A stretch of DNA of 49,397 bases, from positions 1 to 49,397 of the forward strand of contig NZ_JABUZA010000035.1 in assembly GCF_014897985.1 (NCBI RefSeq), read 5' to 3'. Below the pieces are notes generated by a model. The model saw nothing but the letters and a program-made list of their open reading frames with translations. It did not search any database and had not been told where the DNA came from. This stretch comes from Halomonas colorata (GTDB taxonomy: Bacteria > Pseudomonadota > Gammaproteobacteria > Pseudomonadales > Halomonadaceae). The translations under genes and the position numbers were made by a program. Below, one piece after another: positions 36,994 to 46,270 of this stretch (position 1 is the first letter of the stretch; each line of letters begins with the position of its first letter).

Positions 36994-38775
36994 TTAATGA
37001 TCGACCGCTGCACCAGCACCTTTTGGATAGCGAACGCTTTCCACCAGCTCCTGAATTTCCCGCGGCGGTGCGGCTGTCACGCTGGAGACTGCAAAGGCAA
37101 CTGCGAAGTTGATCATCGCACCTACCGCACCGAAGGAGAGTGGTGAGATCCCCAGAATCCAGTTATCCGGAGTATTGGCCAACGTGTTGGTGCCTGGGAT
37201 AAAGAACCAGCCCAGATAGGTGAAGATATACAGCAGCGTACAGATCAGGCCTGCCAGCATACCGGCAATCGCGCCCATGTTGTTCATGCGGGTCGAGAAA
37301 ATACCCATCATCAACGCCGGGAACAGCGAGGCACCGGCAATACCGAAGGCCAATGCTACCGTTTGAGCCGCAAAACCGGGTGGGTTCAAGCCCAGGTAAG
37401 TGGCCAGCAGGATGGCGCCACCCATGGAGATCCGGGCTGCGAGCATCTCTCCTTTTTCGGAAATCTTCGGATTGATCATGGTCTTGATCAAGTCATGACT
37501 GATTGCCGAGGAGATCGCGAGCAGAAGACCAGCCGCCGTTGAAAGGGCCGCAGCAATACCGCCAGCCGCGATTAAACCGATGACCCAGCCTGGCAGGTTA
37601 GCGATTTCCGGGTTAGCAAGTACCAGAATATCGTTGTTAACCGTCAGCTCGTTGCCTTCCCAGCCACGATCAGTGTAATCAGTTGCATCGTTATAGAACT
37701 GAATACGACCATCGTTGTTAACATCATTGAAGGTGATTAGCCCAGTATCTTCCCAGGTGCGGAACCACTCCGGACGCTCTTCGTAGAGAATGGGATTTTG
37801 TGCGGCTTCGTCATAGTTTTCAACCTGACCAGCCATTTCAGGGTAAACCGTGGTCATCAGGTTAAGGCGTGCCATGGAGCCCACCGCCGGCGCCGTCAGG
37901 TAGAGCAGGGCGATAAATACCAGCGCCCAGCCTGCTGACCAGCGTGCATCAGCTACCTTGGGTACGGTGAAGAAGCGGATAATAACGTGAGGAAGGCCTG
38001 CGGTACCTACCATCAGTGAAAGCGTGAACAGCACCATATTCAGTTTATTGTCTACATCGGCGGTGTAGTCCTGAAAGCCTAGTGCGCTTACCACGTCATC
38101 GAGCTTCTGCAGTAGGGGAATACCCGATTCGGTATGTGTGCTGAACATGCCGAACATGGGGACTGGGTTGCCGGTAAGCTGGAAGGCAATAAACACCGCA
38201 GGAATGGTGTAGGCCACGATCAGAACGATGTACTGAGCGACCTGAGTGTAAGTGATCCCTTTCATGCCGCCGAAAACGGCATACAGGAAAACGATCAGCG
38301 CGGCGAGCCAGATGCCCCAGGTGTTGCTGACTTCCAAAAAGCGCGAGAAGGCAACGCCCGCACCGGTCATTTGACCGATAACGTAAGTCACTGACGCTAC
38401 AATTAAGCACACAATGGCGACTAAACGGGCGGTATTGCTGTAGAAGCGGTCGCCAATAAAGTCAGGCACGGTGAACTTGCCAAACTTACGCAGATACGGG
38501 GCCAGCAACATGGCTAGAATAACGTAGCCGCCGGTCCAGCCCATCAGGAACGTGGAGTTAGCATAGCCACCGGAGGCCAGAAGACCCGCCATGGAAATAA
38601 ACGAGGCTGCCGACATCCAGTCTGCGGCTGTTGCCATGCCGTTGGTAATCGGATGAACGCCGCCACCGGCAACGTAGAAGTCCTTCGTGGATCCCGCACG
38701 CGCCCAAATCGCGATACCGATATACAGGGCGAAGGAGGCGCCAACGAACAGTAAGTTAATTGCAAACTGGCTCAT
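36994..38775 (-). CDS. actP: Sodium:acetate symporter, ActP-like (VC_2705 subfamily)
   Basis: A 593-residue SLC5 inner-membrane transporter. The N-terminus (STKDFYVAGGGVHPITNG, ATAADWMSAASFISMAGL) and GGMKGITYTQVAQYIVL are characteristic of the acetate/monocarboxylate symporters. About 13 hydrophobic segments are visible. An extended periplasmic loop (about 310-385) contains DVNNDGRIQFYN (351-362), which looks like an EF-hand calcium loop; I believe this loop is a feature of this subfamily, absent from E. coli ActP (549 residues). The DUF4212 gene lies six bases upstream as its usual small partner. Its place in the acs-crbRS module supports acetate as substrate. Confidence 0.92.
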   Translation of the reverse strand: MSQFAINLLFVGASFALYIGIAIWARAGSTKDFYVAGGGVHPITNGMATAADWMSAASFISMAGLLASGGYANSTFLMGWTGGYVILAMLLAPYLRKFGKFTVPDFIGDRFYSNTARLVAIVCLIVASVTYVIGQMTGAGVAFSRFLEVSNTWGIWLAALIVFLYAVFGGMKGITYTQVAQYIVLIVAYTIPAVFIAFQLTGNPVPMFGMFSTHTESGIPLLQKLDDVVSALGFQDYTADVDNKLNMVLFTLSLMVGTAGLPHVIIRFFTVPKVADARWSAGWALVFIALLYLTAPAVGSMARLNLMTTVYPEMAGQVENYDEAAQNPILYEERPEWFRTWEDTGLITFNDVNNDGRIQFYNDATDYTDRGWEGNELTVNNDILVLANPEIANLPGWVIGLIAAGGIAAALSTAAGLLLAISSAISHDLIKTMINPKISEKGEMLAARISMGGAILLATYLGLNPPGFAAQTVALAFGIAGASLFPALMMGIFSTRMNNMGAIAGMLAGLICTLLYIFTYLGWFFIPGTNTLANTPDNWILGISPLSFGAVGAMINFAVAFAVSSVTAAPPREIQELVESVRYPKGAGAAVDH

Positions 38776-38781
38776 ACTGGC

Positions 38782-39042
38782 TTACTCCTCAAGACCATAT
38801 TTTTTATCGAGCTTATTCATTCTCCAGGCATAGAAGAAGATAAGCACAATGAAGGTAAGAATGGAGCCTTGCTGAGCAAACCAGAAGCCCAGGTCTGTCC
38901 CCCCGACTGGAATGCCCGCCAACAAAGGACGAAACAGAATTGCACATCCATAAGAAACGAATGCCCAAACAATCAGGCACCCGAAGATTAAGCGGACGTT
39001 GGCTTTCCAGTATTCAGCAGCATTAGATTTGTCGTCTGCCAT
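38782..39042 (-). CDS. DUF4212 small membrane subunit of the sodium/solute symporter
   Basis: An 86-residue protein with two transmembrane helices (about residues 17-38 and 50-72) and the family pattern AAEYWKANVRLIFGCLIVWAF ending in RMNKLDKKYGLEE, recalling the YhjG/DUF485-like partners of acetate permeases. GGAGAG before the ATG at 39042 fixes the start; an in-frame ATG 21 codons upstream is unsupported. It is the first gene of a DUF4212-actP operon, with six bases between stop and start. Confidence 0.9.
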   Translation of the reverse strand: MADDKSNAAEYWKANVRLIFGCLIVWAFVSYGCAILFRPLLAGIPVGGTDLGFWFAQQGSILTFIVLIFFYAWRMNKLDKKYGLEE

Positions 39043-39725
39043 TGTGTTGCTCTCCACTTGTTTTTTAAGGATTGGAAAGTTCACTAGGAATAGCGTTTGG
39101 CGCATCAGGGTAATGGCACACCAAAATCACTTGCTTCTTAGTTGTCATTTTTAGTCTGTTGCTGTTTAAGCTAGTTGATCTCTTAGTGTTTGGGTAAGTT
39201 TTAATTAGCCATATGCAATTACCCTGAATGATACATGGTTAATACTGGACAATAATCGCTAAAAAATAAATCCCAGACTTTGGTATCACTACTGCTTTTA
39301 AGGTGGTTTCCTAGTTTTTAAGTCGATGAAAATAAAAATTTTTATGATGCTTTGGCGGTAAGCTACTCTGTCCTTGGACAATGGTCTAGTGTTTGGCTAA
39401 AAGATAATGTTTGCTACTTTGAATAGATGGTTTGATATTGATAGTTATATGCTTAAAAAAGCACTACTTTAGTCGTTAGAACCAACGTCGAGTCGACGTT
39501 GGAATAATAGCTAAAGGTATATAGCGAAAGGGTGGTTTTAACCACTAAGTAGCATGTTTTTATAAAGCTGTTTGCTGAGTACGGTATTTATGTTCACCGT
39601 CTAATAATAACAAGCGACATACGGGTTTTGAGGTTGCCTGCTGCAATGGCTATCTCAATGCCATCATCGTTGGTGTACTTCTGCCAGCTTGCTGTATGAG
39701 CTTTTGTTGTGTGAGGTCAGGCCTG
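39043..39725. promoter_or_regulatory. 683-base AT-rich divergent control region (no gene)
   Basis: No credible reading frame is present between the divergent DUF4212-actP and DUF294 genes. Two perfect dyads stand out: arms CCAACGTCGA / TCGACGTTGG around a single G (39482-39502), and GTGGTT-TT-AACCAC (39532-39545). A weaker ATGGC/GCCAT pair lies near 39644-39664. The region must hold both promoters and is a good place for CrbR or other regulator sites, but none can be identified by eye. Confidence 0.6.
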
Positions 39726-41537
39726 ATGGTTGATGTTGAGCTGTCCCAACTGCCGTTTACGCTACTCGATGATGAAGGGCGTGACTTCGTTCGCCGAGGT
39801 ATGGATCTTGCTTATTTTGATCGTGATGAAATTATTTTAGAAATGGGCGCTACGGGCGAGTACGTATTTCTGGTACATAGAGGTGACGTCGCTGAGATTG
39901 ACCCCACCTTACCCGCTGCCAGCACCGTTATTGGGCACTACACGGCAGGTGATCTATTCGGCGCCATCAGTATTTTAAATGGAAAAAGCCGCTATCGCTT
40001 CCAGGCCGAACATGAATGCTTGTGTTATCTCATGCCCAGCGCTCTGTTTATGCAGCTGTGTCGGCAGTACCCATCCTTTGAGCAGTTCTTTAGGCAGTCG
40101 CTTGCCCATAAGGCACGCCTATTAACCGAAAAGCGCGCCGACGGAGGCGTGACCATGGCGGGCTTCATGTTAGCCAAGGTCGGTGAGTGTATGCGTGAGC
40201 CCCTATTGATGGATGCCTCAACCGATATCGCCGGGGCGGTAAAAAAGCTCAATGACAGCCATGCCGATAGCCTGCTGGTCAAAACTCAAGACAAACTGGG
40301 CATGGTTACCAAAACCGACTTGCTCAATGCGCTAGTGCTAAAAGGCTGCACGCAGGCAACGTCATTGGATCAGATTGCCCACTTTTCATTGGTGACGGTG
40401 ACCCCTGAACAGTATCTCTTTGAAGCATTGGTGTTAATGACCCGGCATAAAGTTACCCGGGTTGTCGTGATGGAGCAGTCGGTGCTCAAGGGCGTGGTTG
40501 AAATCACCGATGTCCTGAGCTTTTTCTCCAGCCGAAGCTACGTGGTGAGCCTACAGGTGGAGCAGGCCAACGATTTACAGTCGTTGTCGATGGCAAGCCA
40601 ACGCACTCCAGAGCTGGTTCGGGCGCTAATGGCGCAAGGTGTCAAGCTGCGTTTTGCGATGGATCTTCTGGCAGCGCTTAATGGCCGGATAATGAGCAAG
40701 GCCTGGGAATTTATCATTAATGAGCAGCACCATCACGACAGCTGCCTAATGGTGATGGGCAGTGAAGGGCGCGGGGAGCAGATTCTTAAAACGGATCAGG
40801 ATAACGGACTGATTTTAGATGACGATGCCCAGTGGCCCGGTGTGGCAGGTGATATGCAGCGCCTTACCGATACCCTGATAACGTTGGGCTACCCGCCTTG
40901 CCCCGGCAATATTATGGTATCTAATCCGCAGTGGGTTGCCAGCGTCTCACAATGGAAAAAACGTATCGCCAAATGGGCGCGCGAGCGCGATGGCGATAGC
41001 CTGATGAAGCTTGCCATTATGCTGGATGCCCATTCGGTCGCGGGAAATCCACGCTTGCTGGAAAGCGTGCGCGAGACCTTGTTTGAACGCTGTGCGGGAG
41101 ATGAGATTCTGCTGTCCTACTTTGCTCGGCCGGCGCTGCGCTTTGCAACGCCCCTGACTCTGTTTGGCTCACTTAAAAAGCCTCAGCACGGCATCGATAT
41201 CAAGAAAGGCGGCATCTTTCCGATTGTACATGGTGTGCGCACCATGGCGCTGGAACGACGTATTAATGTGACCTCGACCCAGGGGCGGCTGGAGGCGCTG
41301 GCTGATGATGGCCGCCTTGAACACCGGGTGGCCGATGACCTGGGCGAAGCGCTGGCGCTATTTACCGAGCTGCGTCTCAAGCAGCAGCTTAGTGAGCAGA
41401 AGGTTAGCGGCCACTCCAACCGCGTTGTGGTGCAAGAGCTATCATCGCTGGAAAGAGATGTGTTGCGTGAGTCGCTGCATATCGTTAAAGATTTCAAACA
41501 GCGCCTCTCCCACCGTTACCACTTAGAGTACTCATGA
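39726..41537 (+). CDS. cNMP-binding / CBS / DUF294 nucleotidyltransferase-like protein
   Basis: A 603-residue cytoplasmic protein. Residues about 10-125 form a cyclic-nucleotide-binding fold (GEYVFLVHRGDVAEI, GDLFGAISILNG). Residues about 150-275 are a CBS pair that may bind adenosine nucleotides. DUF294 follows, with the nucleotidyltransferase core VMGSEGRGEQILKTDQDNGL, and a C-terminal helical domain (about 480-600). The architecture resembles GlnD-like nucleotidyltransferases; the target is unknown. ATG 39726 is preferred because GAGG lies nine bases upstream; ATG 39696 has no ribosome-binding site. It overlaps the exonuclease-like gene by ATGA. The family often neighbours actP-type symporters. 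Confidence 0.88.
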   Translation: MVDVELSQLPFTLLDDEGRDFVRRGMDLAYFDRDEIILEMGATGEYVFLVHRGDVAEIDPTLPAASTVIGHYTAGDLFGAISILNGKSRYRFQAEHECLCYLMPSALFMQLCRQYPSFEQFFRQSLAHKARLLTEKRADGGVTMAGFMLAKVGECMREPLLMDASTDIAGAVKKLNDSHADSLLVKTQDKLGMVTKTDLLNALVLKGCTQATSLDQIAHFSLVTVTPEQYLFEALVLMTRHKVTRVVVMEQSVLKGVVEITDVLSFFSSRSYVVSLQVEQANDLQSLSMASQRTPELVRALMAQGVKLRFAMDLLAALNGRIMSKAWEFIINEQHHHDSCLMVMGSEGRGEQILKTDQDNGLILDDDAQWPGVAGDMQRLTDTLITLGYPPCPGNIMVSNPQWVASVSQWKKRIAKWARERDGDSLMKLAIMLDAHSVAGNPRLLESVRETLFERCAGDEILLSYFARPALRFATPLTLFGSLKKPQHGIDIKKGGIFPIVHGVRTMALERRINVTSTQGRLEALADDGRLEHRVADDLGEALALFTELRLKQQLSEQKVSGHSNRVVVQELSSLERDVLRESLHIVKDFKQRLSHRYHLEYS

Positions 41538-42187
41538 GCCGCGCTATGCAGGGAATCGACAAATACCTCACGCTGGTGGGGCGCTCGTTGCGGGCGTTAT
41601 TCAAGCGTGAACGTGAACGTCGCCGCTATGCCAACTCTCCCTACGCCTGGTTATTCCAACCCTATATGGGTGAAGAGCTGGTGGCGTTGGCCTGTCAGGT
41701 GACGCCAGGAGAAACCCCCGTTTTAAGCTTTGCCGCTGTGGTATTGAATCAACAACAAATTCATACCAGCAGCGCCTGGGTGGCAACGCTTGCCGACCTG
41801 CAGGCCGCTGACAAGACGACGCTGCGTCGTCATCGAAAGCTTTATAATACCGAGACGGCATTATCGCCAAGTACCGATACGCTACGCGCGCTGGCCGAAT
41901 TTATTGGCAATCGGCCGCTGATTGGCTGGCAGCTGGATCAGCAGTTGGCCGCCCTTAACAGCGCATTTAGAATCCACCTGGGGTTTGGGCTGCCCAATGC
42001 TCAGATTGATGTGGCCAAACTGCATCAGCGTCAGCTGCGTCGCCTACATCCGCTGGTCGAGTCACCTAGCCAGTTTTCCGAAGCGCTAGCATGTTGGCAA
42101 GTTCCTGCTACCTCGACAAGCGGTTTATTGGGCAAAGCCACCGCCAGCGCTCTGCTGTATATGCGCTTACAGCGTGATATGACGTAA
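41534..42187 (+). CDS. DnaQ-like 3'-5' exonuclease homologue, apparently without catalytic residues
   Basis: A 217-residue protein translationally coupled (ATGA) to the DUF294 gene. In many genomes this position holds a DnaQ-family exonuclease. The fold pattern is recognisable: a beta-strand start GEELVALACQVTPGE, LSFAAVVLNQQQI, LAEFIGNRPLIGWQLDQQLAALN, and a C-terminal helix. However the first motif, normally DxE, reads A53-C54-Q55, the second-motif aspartate appears to be Gln, and no HxxxxD is visible at the end. If the assignment is right, this is a pseudoenzyme, perhaps an interaction partner of the nucleotidyltransferase. The frame is intact and codon use is normal. Confidence 0.65.
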   Translation: MSRAMQGIDKYLTLVGRSLRALFKRERERRRYANSPYAWLFQPYMGEELVALACQVTPGETPVLSFAAVVLNQQQIHTSSAWVATLADLQAADKTTLRRHRKLYNTETALSPSTDTLRALAEFIGNRPLIGWQLDQQLAALNSAFRIHLGFGLPNAQIDVAKLHQRQLRRLHPLVESPSQFSEALACWQVPATSTSGLLGKATASALLYMRLQRDMT

Positions 42188-42295
42188 TCTGGTCAGCTTC
42201 TAGTATGCAGATAACGTGATTTTGCCAGTTGGGCGAAGGGCGGGAGTCTTGTTAGAATAGCCGCTGCTCCTTCTACCATTGGCAGTGCTTATATC

Positions 42296-43207
42296 ATGCA
42301 ACACCTCGATCATTTTGACCCCGCCACGTCGACCGCTGCGCAGGCGTGCGACCTATCGGGCCAGCCCGAGCCTGATGACGCCAAACAAAAGCGTGAATTC
42401 AATAAGTTGCAAAAGCGGCTGCGGCGTGAAGTGGGTAATGCCATCATTGATTACCAAATGATTAATGAGGGTGACCGCGTGATGGTCTGCCTGTCAGGTG
42501 GTAAAGACAGCTACACCATGCTGGAAATTCTGCGCAGCCTGCAGCGCAATGCGCCGGTAAATTTCTCGCTGGTGGCGGTCAATATGGACCAAAAGCAGCC
42601 CGGTTTCCCTGAGCATGTGTTGCCACGCTATCTGGATAAGCTCGGCGTGGAATACCACATATTGGAGCGCGACACGTACTCGGTGGTGAAGGAGAAAACC
42701 CCCGAAGGCAAGACGACCTGCGCGCTGTGTTCACGCTTACGGCGCGGATCGCTTTACGGGTTTGCTGAAGAGATTGGGGCGAATAAAATTGCGCTGGGCC
42801 ATCACCGTGAAGATATTCTGGAAACGTTATTTCTGAATATGTTTTTTGGCGGCACATTGAAGTCGATGCCGCCCAAACTGCTCTCCGATGACGGTAAAAA
42901 TATCGTGATTCGTCCGTTGGCCTACTGCAAAGAAGCCGATATTGCGGAGTTTTCCCGACTGATGGCATTTCCCATCATTCCCTGCAACCTGTGTGGTTCG
43001 CAGCCCAATATGCAACGTCAGGTCGTCAAGGAAATGCTTGCCGAGTGGGACAAGAAGCACCCCGGCCGCCTGGAAAGCATGTTCAAGGCGGTCACCAACG
43101 TTGCCCCTTCACAGCTGGCCGACCGTGAGTTATTTGATTTCCAAGGGCTTGAAGCCAAGCAGGAGGCGCTAATGGCTAGCCGCATTCAAACGTTTAATGT
43201 GAATTGA
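42296..43207 (+). CDS. ttcA: tRNA 2-thiocytidine(32) synthetase TtcA
   Basis: TtcA thiolates C32 of certain tRNAs using ATP and an iron-sulfur cluster. The 303-residue protein has the PP-loop SGGKDS (67-72), C142-ALC145 and C230-NLC233 as cluster-binding cysteines, [19 protein letters not shown], and [18 protein letters not shown], all typical. The start ATG 42296 lacks a strong ribosome-binding site; a possible promoter is TTGGGC-18-TAGAAT ending at 42258. Its 3' end overlaps the convergent anr gene by 14 bases. Confidence 0.95.
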   Translation: MQHLDHFDPATSTAAQACDLSGQPEPDDAKQKREFNKLQKRLRREVGNAIIDYQMINEGDRVMVCLSGGKDSYTMLEILRSLQRNAPVNFSLVAVNMDQKQPGFPEHVLPRYLDKLGVEYHILERDTYSVVKEKTPEGKTTCALCSRLRRGSLYGFAEEIGANKIALGHHREDILETLFLNMFFGGTLKSMPPKLLSDDGKNIVIRPLAYCKEADIAEFSRLMAFPIIPCNLCGSQPNMQRQVVKEMLAEWDKKHPGRLESMFKAVTNVAPSQLADRELFDFQGLEAKQEALMASRIQTFNVN

Positions 43208-43946
43208 TCGTTTGATCATCCTCTTCGCTAAGCGTAATCAAGCGCTGCATATCGAGGATATTGACCTCTCGCCCAGAGACGGCCACCACTTTGTGCTGCT
43301 GAAAGCGGCTTAAAATACGGCTGACTGTCTCGACGGCCAATCCCAGATAGTTGCCTATGTCGGCCCGGGCCATGGATAGCCGAAAGCTGTAAGGCGAGTA
43401 GCCCCGACGTCGAAAGCGTTCCGACAGCGTCAGTAAGAAGCTTGCCAGCCGTTGGTCGGCGGTCTTGCGCGATAAAAGCCGCATCATGCGCCGGTCATCG
43501 CGAAGCTCCTTACTCATACTGCGATACAGCTGGCCGCGCAGCTCAGGGAGTTCCTCGGAAAGTGAATCCAGACGATCAAACGGGATCTCGCAAATGGTCG
43601 TGGTTTCCAGCGCAATCACGCTGCCGGGATAGTGCTCTTCATCGATGCCGTCCAGGCCTACCAGCTCGCTTGGCAGAAAGAAATTGGTAAGCTGGTCGTT
43701 ACCGTTACCCTCGCTGGTCACCTGCTTCAAGCTGCCCGAGCGTACCGCGTAGACACTGGTAAAGCGGTCACCTTGGCGAAAAAGCGGCTCGCCTTTTTTA
43801 AGCGGAGCCCGGCGCCGGATAATGGCGTCAAACTGCCCCATATCTTCAAGCTCAAGCGCGAGCGGCAGACACAGCGAGCTTAGGCTGCAGGTCTGGCAAC
43901 GTGCCTCTTGCAGAAGCGCACGTCGTTGGCTTGCAGGTGGTGGCAT
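43194..43946 (-). CDS. anr: Oxygen-sensing Crp/Fnr-family regulator Anr/FNR
   Basis: A 250-residue transcription factor with the N-terminal cysteines C17, C20 and C26 ([10 protein letters not shown]) plus the internal cysteine in [12 protein letters not shown], the four ligands of the FNR [4Fe-4S] cluster. The cyclic-nucleotide-fold domain and the C-terminal helix-turn-helix ([22 protein letters not shown]) include the E-x-x-S-R contact residues that read TTGAT half-sites. GGGAGAG precedes the ATG. It is the last gene of the ccoI-like / DsbD_2 / hemN / anr row; its 3' end overlaps ttcA. It probably switches on microaerobic genes including hemN. Confidence 0.96.
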   Translation of the reverse strand: MPPPASQRRALLQEARCQTCSLSSLCLPLALELEDMGQFDAIIRRRAPLKKGEPLFRQGDRFTSVYAVRSGSLKQVTSEGNGNDQLTNFFLPSELVGLDGIDEEHYPGSVIALETTTICEIPFDRLDSLSEELPELRGQLYRSMSKELRDDRRMMRLLSRKTADQRLASFLLTLSERFRRRGYSPYSFRLSMARADIGNYLGLAVETVSRILSRFQQHKVVAVSGREVNILDMQRLITLSEEDDQTINSH

Positions 43947-44008
43947 TGAGTCTCTCCCAGGTTCCGTCTTTTTTGCTCAAAGGGTGTTGGCTACGCGCGC
44001 TCAGCCCG

Positions 44009-45436
44009 CTAGACCATTTTCGAATAGCGCTGGCCTGACTGCTCTGGCAAACAGGCATCAAACGCCATGGCTAATTGACGAACCAGCAAACGACCCATTG
44101 GCGTTGCGTTAAGCGTATCACCCTGGCGGATGATTAACCCATCCTGCTCAGCAGGGTGTAGCTGTTCTAACGCAAGTGAAAAATAATCGGCAGCATCAAT
44201 CTGCCAGCGTTGGCTAATGGCGGCTAAATCCAGGCGCATATCGCACATTAAGCGTTCGATAACATCGGCCCTTATTAGATCATCCTTACTTAATCTTAGG
44301 CCTTTCACGGTCGCTAGTCGACCTTGGTCCAAGGCGTTTTCATAGCTGGCTAAGTCGACTGGGTTTTGCGCGTAGCTATCGCCTATATGTGAAATAGCCG
44401 ATACCCCGAGCCCAATCAAATCGCATTTAGCATGGCTTGAATAGCCTTGGAAATTACGCTGCAGCGTCCCGTTGGCCTGGGCAAGCGCCAGGCTGTCTTC
44501 AGGCTTGGCAAAATGATCCATGCCGATATGCACGTAACCAGCGGCCGTTAGCATCTCGATGGTGGTACGCAAGATCGAAAGCTTTTCATCAGCGCCCGGC
44601 AGGTCGTCAACATTAATGCGCCGCTGGGGCTTAAACCTCGTGGGTAGATGCGCGTAGTTAAACACCGATAAGCGCGCCGGACTCAGCTCAATCACTTGCG
44701 CTAACGTCTCGGCAAAACTCTTTTCGGTCTGAAAGGGCAGGCCATAGATTAAGTCGAGATTGAGCGAACGAAACCCCAAGCGGTGCGCTTCATCCATCAG
44801 CGTTTCGGTAAGTACGCGCGGCTGGTGACGATTGATCGCTTTTTGAACGCGCGGATCCAGATCCTGCACGCCCAGGCTTAGGCGGTTAAAGCCCAATGAC
44901 TGCAAATGGCGCAGGGTAAAGACATCGGCCTCACGCGGATCAATTTCGATTGCATAATCGCGGTCAGGGGCGTTTGAAAGCCCGAACCGGGCATCCAGGC
45001 GGTCGATCAGATCGCCCATCTGTGCCAGCGAAAGAAACGTCGGCGTTCCGCCACCCCAGTGCAGCTGTTTAACGGGTCGTGAAGTATCCAGGTGGCGCGC
45101 GGTGAGGACCATTTCACGGTCCAGGCGCGAAAGGTAAGGCTCTGCCAGCGCGGTGTTTTTAGTGGCGATTTTATTGCATGCGCAGTAAAAGCAAATTTTG
45201 CGACAAAACGGCACATGAACGTACAGTGAAAGTGGCCGCCGGCTGGCGTTGCTCTGCTCAAGCGCTTGAATCACGTTATCCGCTGTAAAACCTTCATGAA
45301 AAGCCAGCGCGGTTGGATAGGACGTGTATCGAGGGCCGCTTTTATCATAGCGGCGTAGTAACGCTTCATCCCAATGGGCGCTAGGCAATCCGGCAGGTGT
45401 AACGGGCAGGGAGGCCGCAGTGGCATGAACGGACAT
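44009..45436 (-). CDS. hemN: Oxygen-independent coproporphyrinogen III dehydrogenase
   Basis: HemN is a radical-SAM enzyme that makes protoporphyrinogen IX precursors for heme when oxygen is scarce. The CxxxCxxC motif is C78/C82/C85 in VPFCRKICFYCACNK, followed by GGGTPTFLSL, the second SAM-binding region DLIYGLPFQTEKS and the GYSSHAKCDLIGLGVSAIS segment. The 475-residue length is typical of HemN (457 in E. coli) rather than HemW. CGGAGG eight bases before the ATG fixes the start. An Anr-type box lies 75 bases upstream. Confidence 0.97.
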   Translation of the reverse strand: MSVHATAASLPVTPAGLPSAHWDEALLRRYDKSGPRYTSYPTALAFHEGFTADNVIQALEQSNASRRPLSLYVHVPFCRKICFYCACNKIATKNTALAEPYLSRLDREMVLTARHLDTSRPVKQLHWGGGTPTFLSLAQMGDLIDRLDARFGLSNAPDRDYAIEIDPREADVFTLRHLQSLGFNRLSLGVQDLDPRVQKAINRHQPRVLTETLMDEAHRLGFRSLNLDLIYGLPFQTEKSFAETLAQVIELSPARLSVFNYAHLPTRFKPQRRINVDDLPGADEKLSILRTTIEMLTAAGYVHIGMDHFAKPEDSLALAQANGTLQRNFQGYSSHAKCDLIGLGVSAISHIGDSYAQNPVDLASYENALDQGRLATVKGLRLSKDDLIRADVIERLMCDMRLDLAAISQRWQIDAADYFSLALEQLHPAEQDGLIIRQGDTLNATPMGRLLVRQLAMAFDACLPEQSGQRYSKMV

Positions 45437-45504
45437 GGAAACGCCTCCGGTAGCTTAGAAATAAAACTCTACCTATAGCTTACCGTCGTTACTGCCAGAA
45501 AGTG

Positions 45505-45518
45505 TTGAGCTACGTCAA
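45505..45518 (-). promoter_or_regulatory. Candidate Anr/FNR box upstream of hemN
   Basis: TTGAGCTACGTCAA keeps TTGA and TCAA of the consensus TTGAT-N4-ATCAA, 8 of 10 positions. On the minus strand a TATAGG -10-like hexamer (45477-45472) lies downstream, placing the box centre about 41-46 bases before the likely transcription start. It overlaps the stop codon of the upstream gene. Confidence 0.55.
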
Positions 45519-46270
45519 TGATTGGTGTGCGAGTGGGAATGAGGTTGGGAGTCGGAGTGTGAGGGCGCGTGGTCGTGACCACCTAGGTGAGCATTGAGCG
45601 TCCATAGCTGCCATAAGGCAAAGGTAATAATGGTCAGCGCTGCTAGGGTTCGGGTCGCCGGGTGGCGGATAAGGTGGCTAAGTTTGTGAGCCGCTAGCCC
45701 AGTGGCCAGTAGCGCGGGCAGGGTGCCCAGACCAAAGGCCCCCATCAACAGCGCACCTTGAAGTGGCTGGGCGATTGCCAGGCTCCACGCTAGCATTGAG
45801 TAAACTAACCCACACGGCAGCCAACCCCATATAGCGCCTAGCGCAAACGCTTGGGGAAAATGGACTACCGGCATCAAGCGCCGCCCAACGGGTTCAAGGT
45901 AGCGCCATAAATGCTTTCCTACGGCTTCAACACGCAAAAGTCCCTTCCACCAGTTGGCGATGTAAAGCGCCATTAAAATCAGCATTAACGCCGCCAGCCC
46001 CTGCAATACCTGCCGGGCTAAAGGAGAAAGCGAAATCAGCGTGCCGAGAGCGGCCACTAAGGCGCCTGCAGCCATATAGCTTGTAATGCGGCCCAGGTTG
46101 TAGCTCAACAGCAGGCCGCCCATACGTGCTGGGCGGCGCATGCTGGGCGGTACGGCAAAGGTCAACGCGCTCATGATTCCCCCGCACATACCAATGCAGT
46201 GCGCGCCGCCCATCAAACCAAACACAAACGCGGCGATAAGCGGTGGAAAATCAAGCCCGGTCGGGTTCAT
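45515..46270 (-). CDS. DsbD_2 / sulfite exporter TauE-SafE-like membrane protein of the cco/hemN cluster
   Basis: A 251-residue inner-membrane protein with about six hydrophobic segments, the motif GGAHCIGMCGGI near the N-terminus and WGWLPCGLVYSMLAW in the middle, typical of the DsbD_2 family genes found beside ccoI/ccoS in cbb3 oxidase clusters. The cysteines could carry copper or thiol exchange. It ends in a His-rich tail (HDHAPSHSDSQPHSHSHTNH) that could bind metal. ATG 46270 overlaps the stop of the CcoI-like gene (ATGA), so the two are coupled; an upstream ATG 15 codons away lies inside that gene. Exact function is unproven. Confidence 0.82.
   Translation of the reverse strand: MNPTGLDFPPLIAAFVFGLMGGAHCIGMCGGIMSALTFAVPPSMRRPARMGGLLLSYNLGRITSYMAAGALVAALGTLISLSPLARQVLQGLAALMLILMALYIANWWKGLLRVEAVGKHLWRYLEPVGRRLMPVVHFPQAFALGAIWGWLPCGLVYSMLAWSLAIAQPLQGALLMGAFGLGTLPALLATGLAAHKLSHLIRHPATRTLAALTIITFALWQLWTLNAHLGGHDHAPSHSDSQPHSHSHTNH

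Noticed and set aside
39106..39200. Sigma-54 promoter (TGGCAC...TTGC) before the symporter operon
   Set aside because: The spacing between the GG and GC elements is 16-17 bases instead of 10 on both strands.
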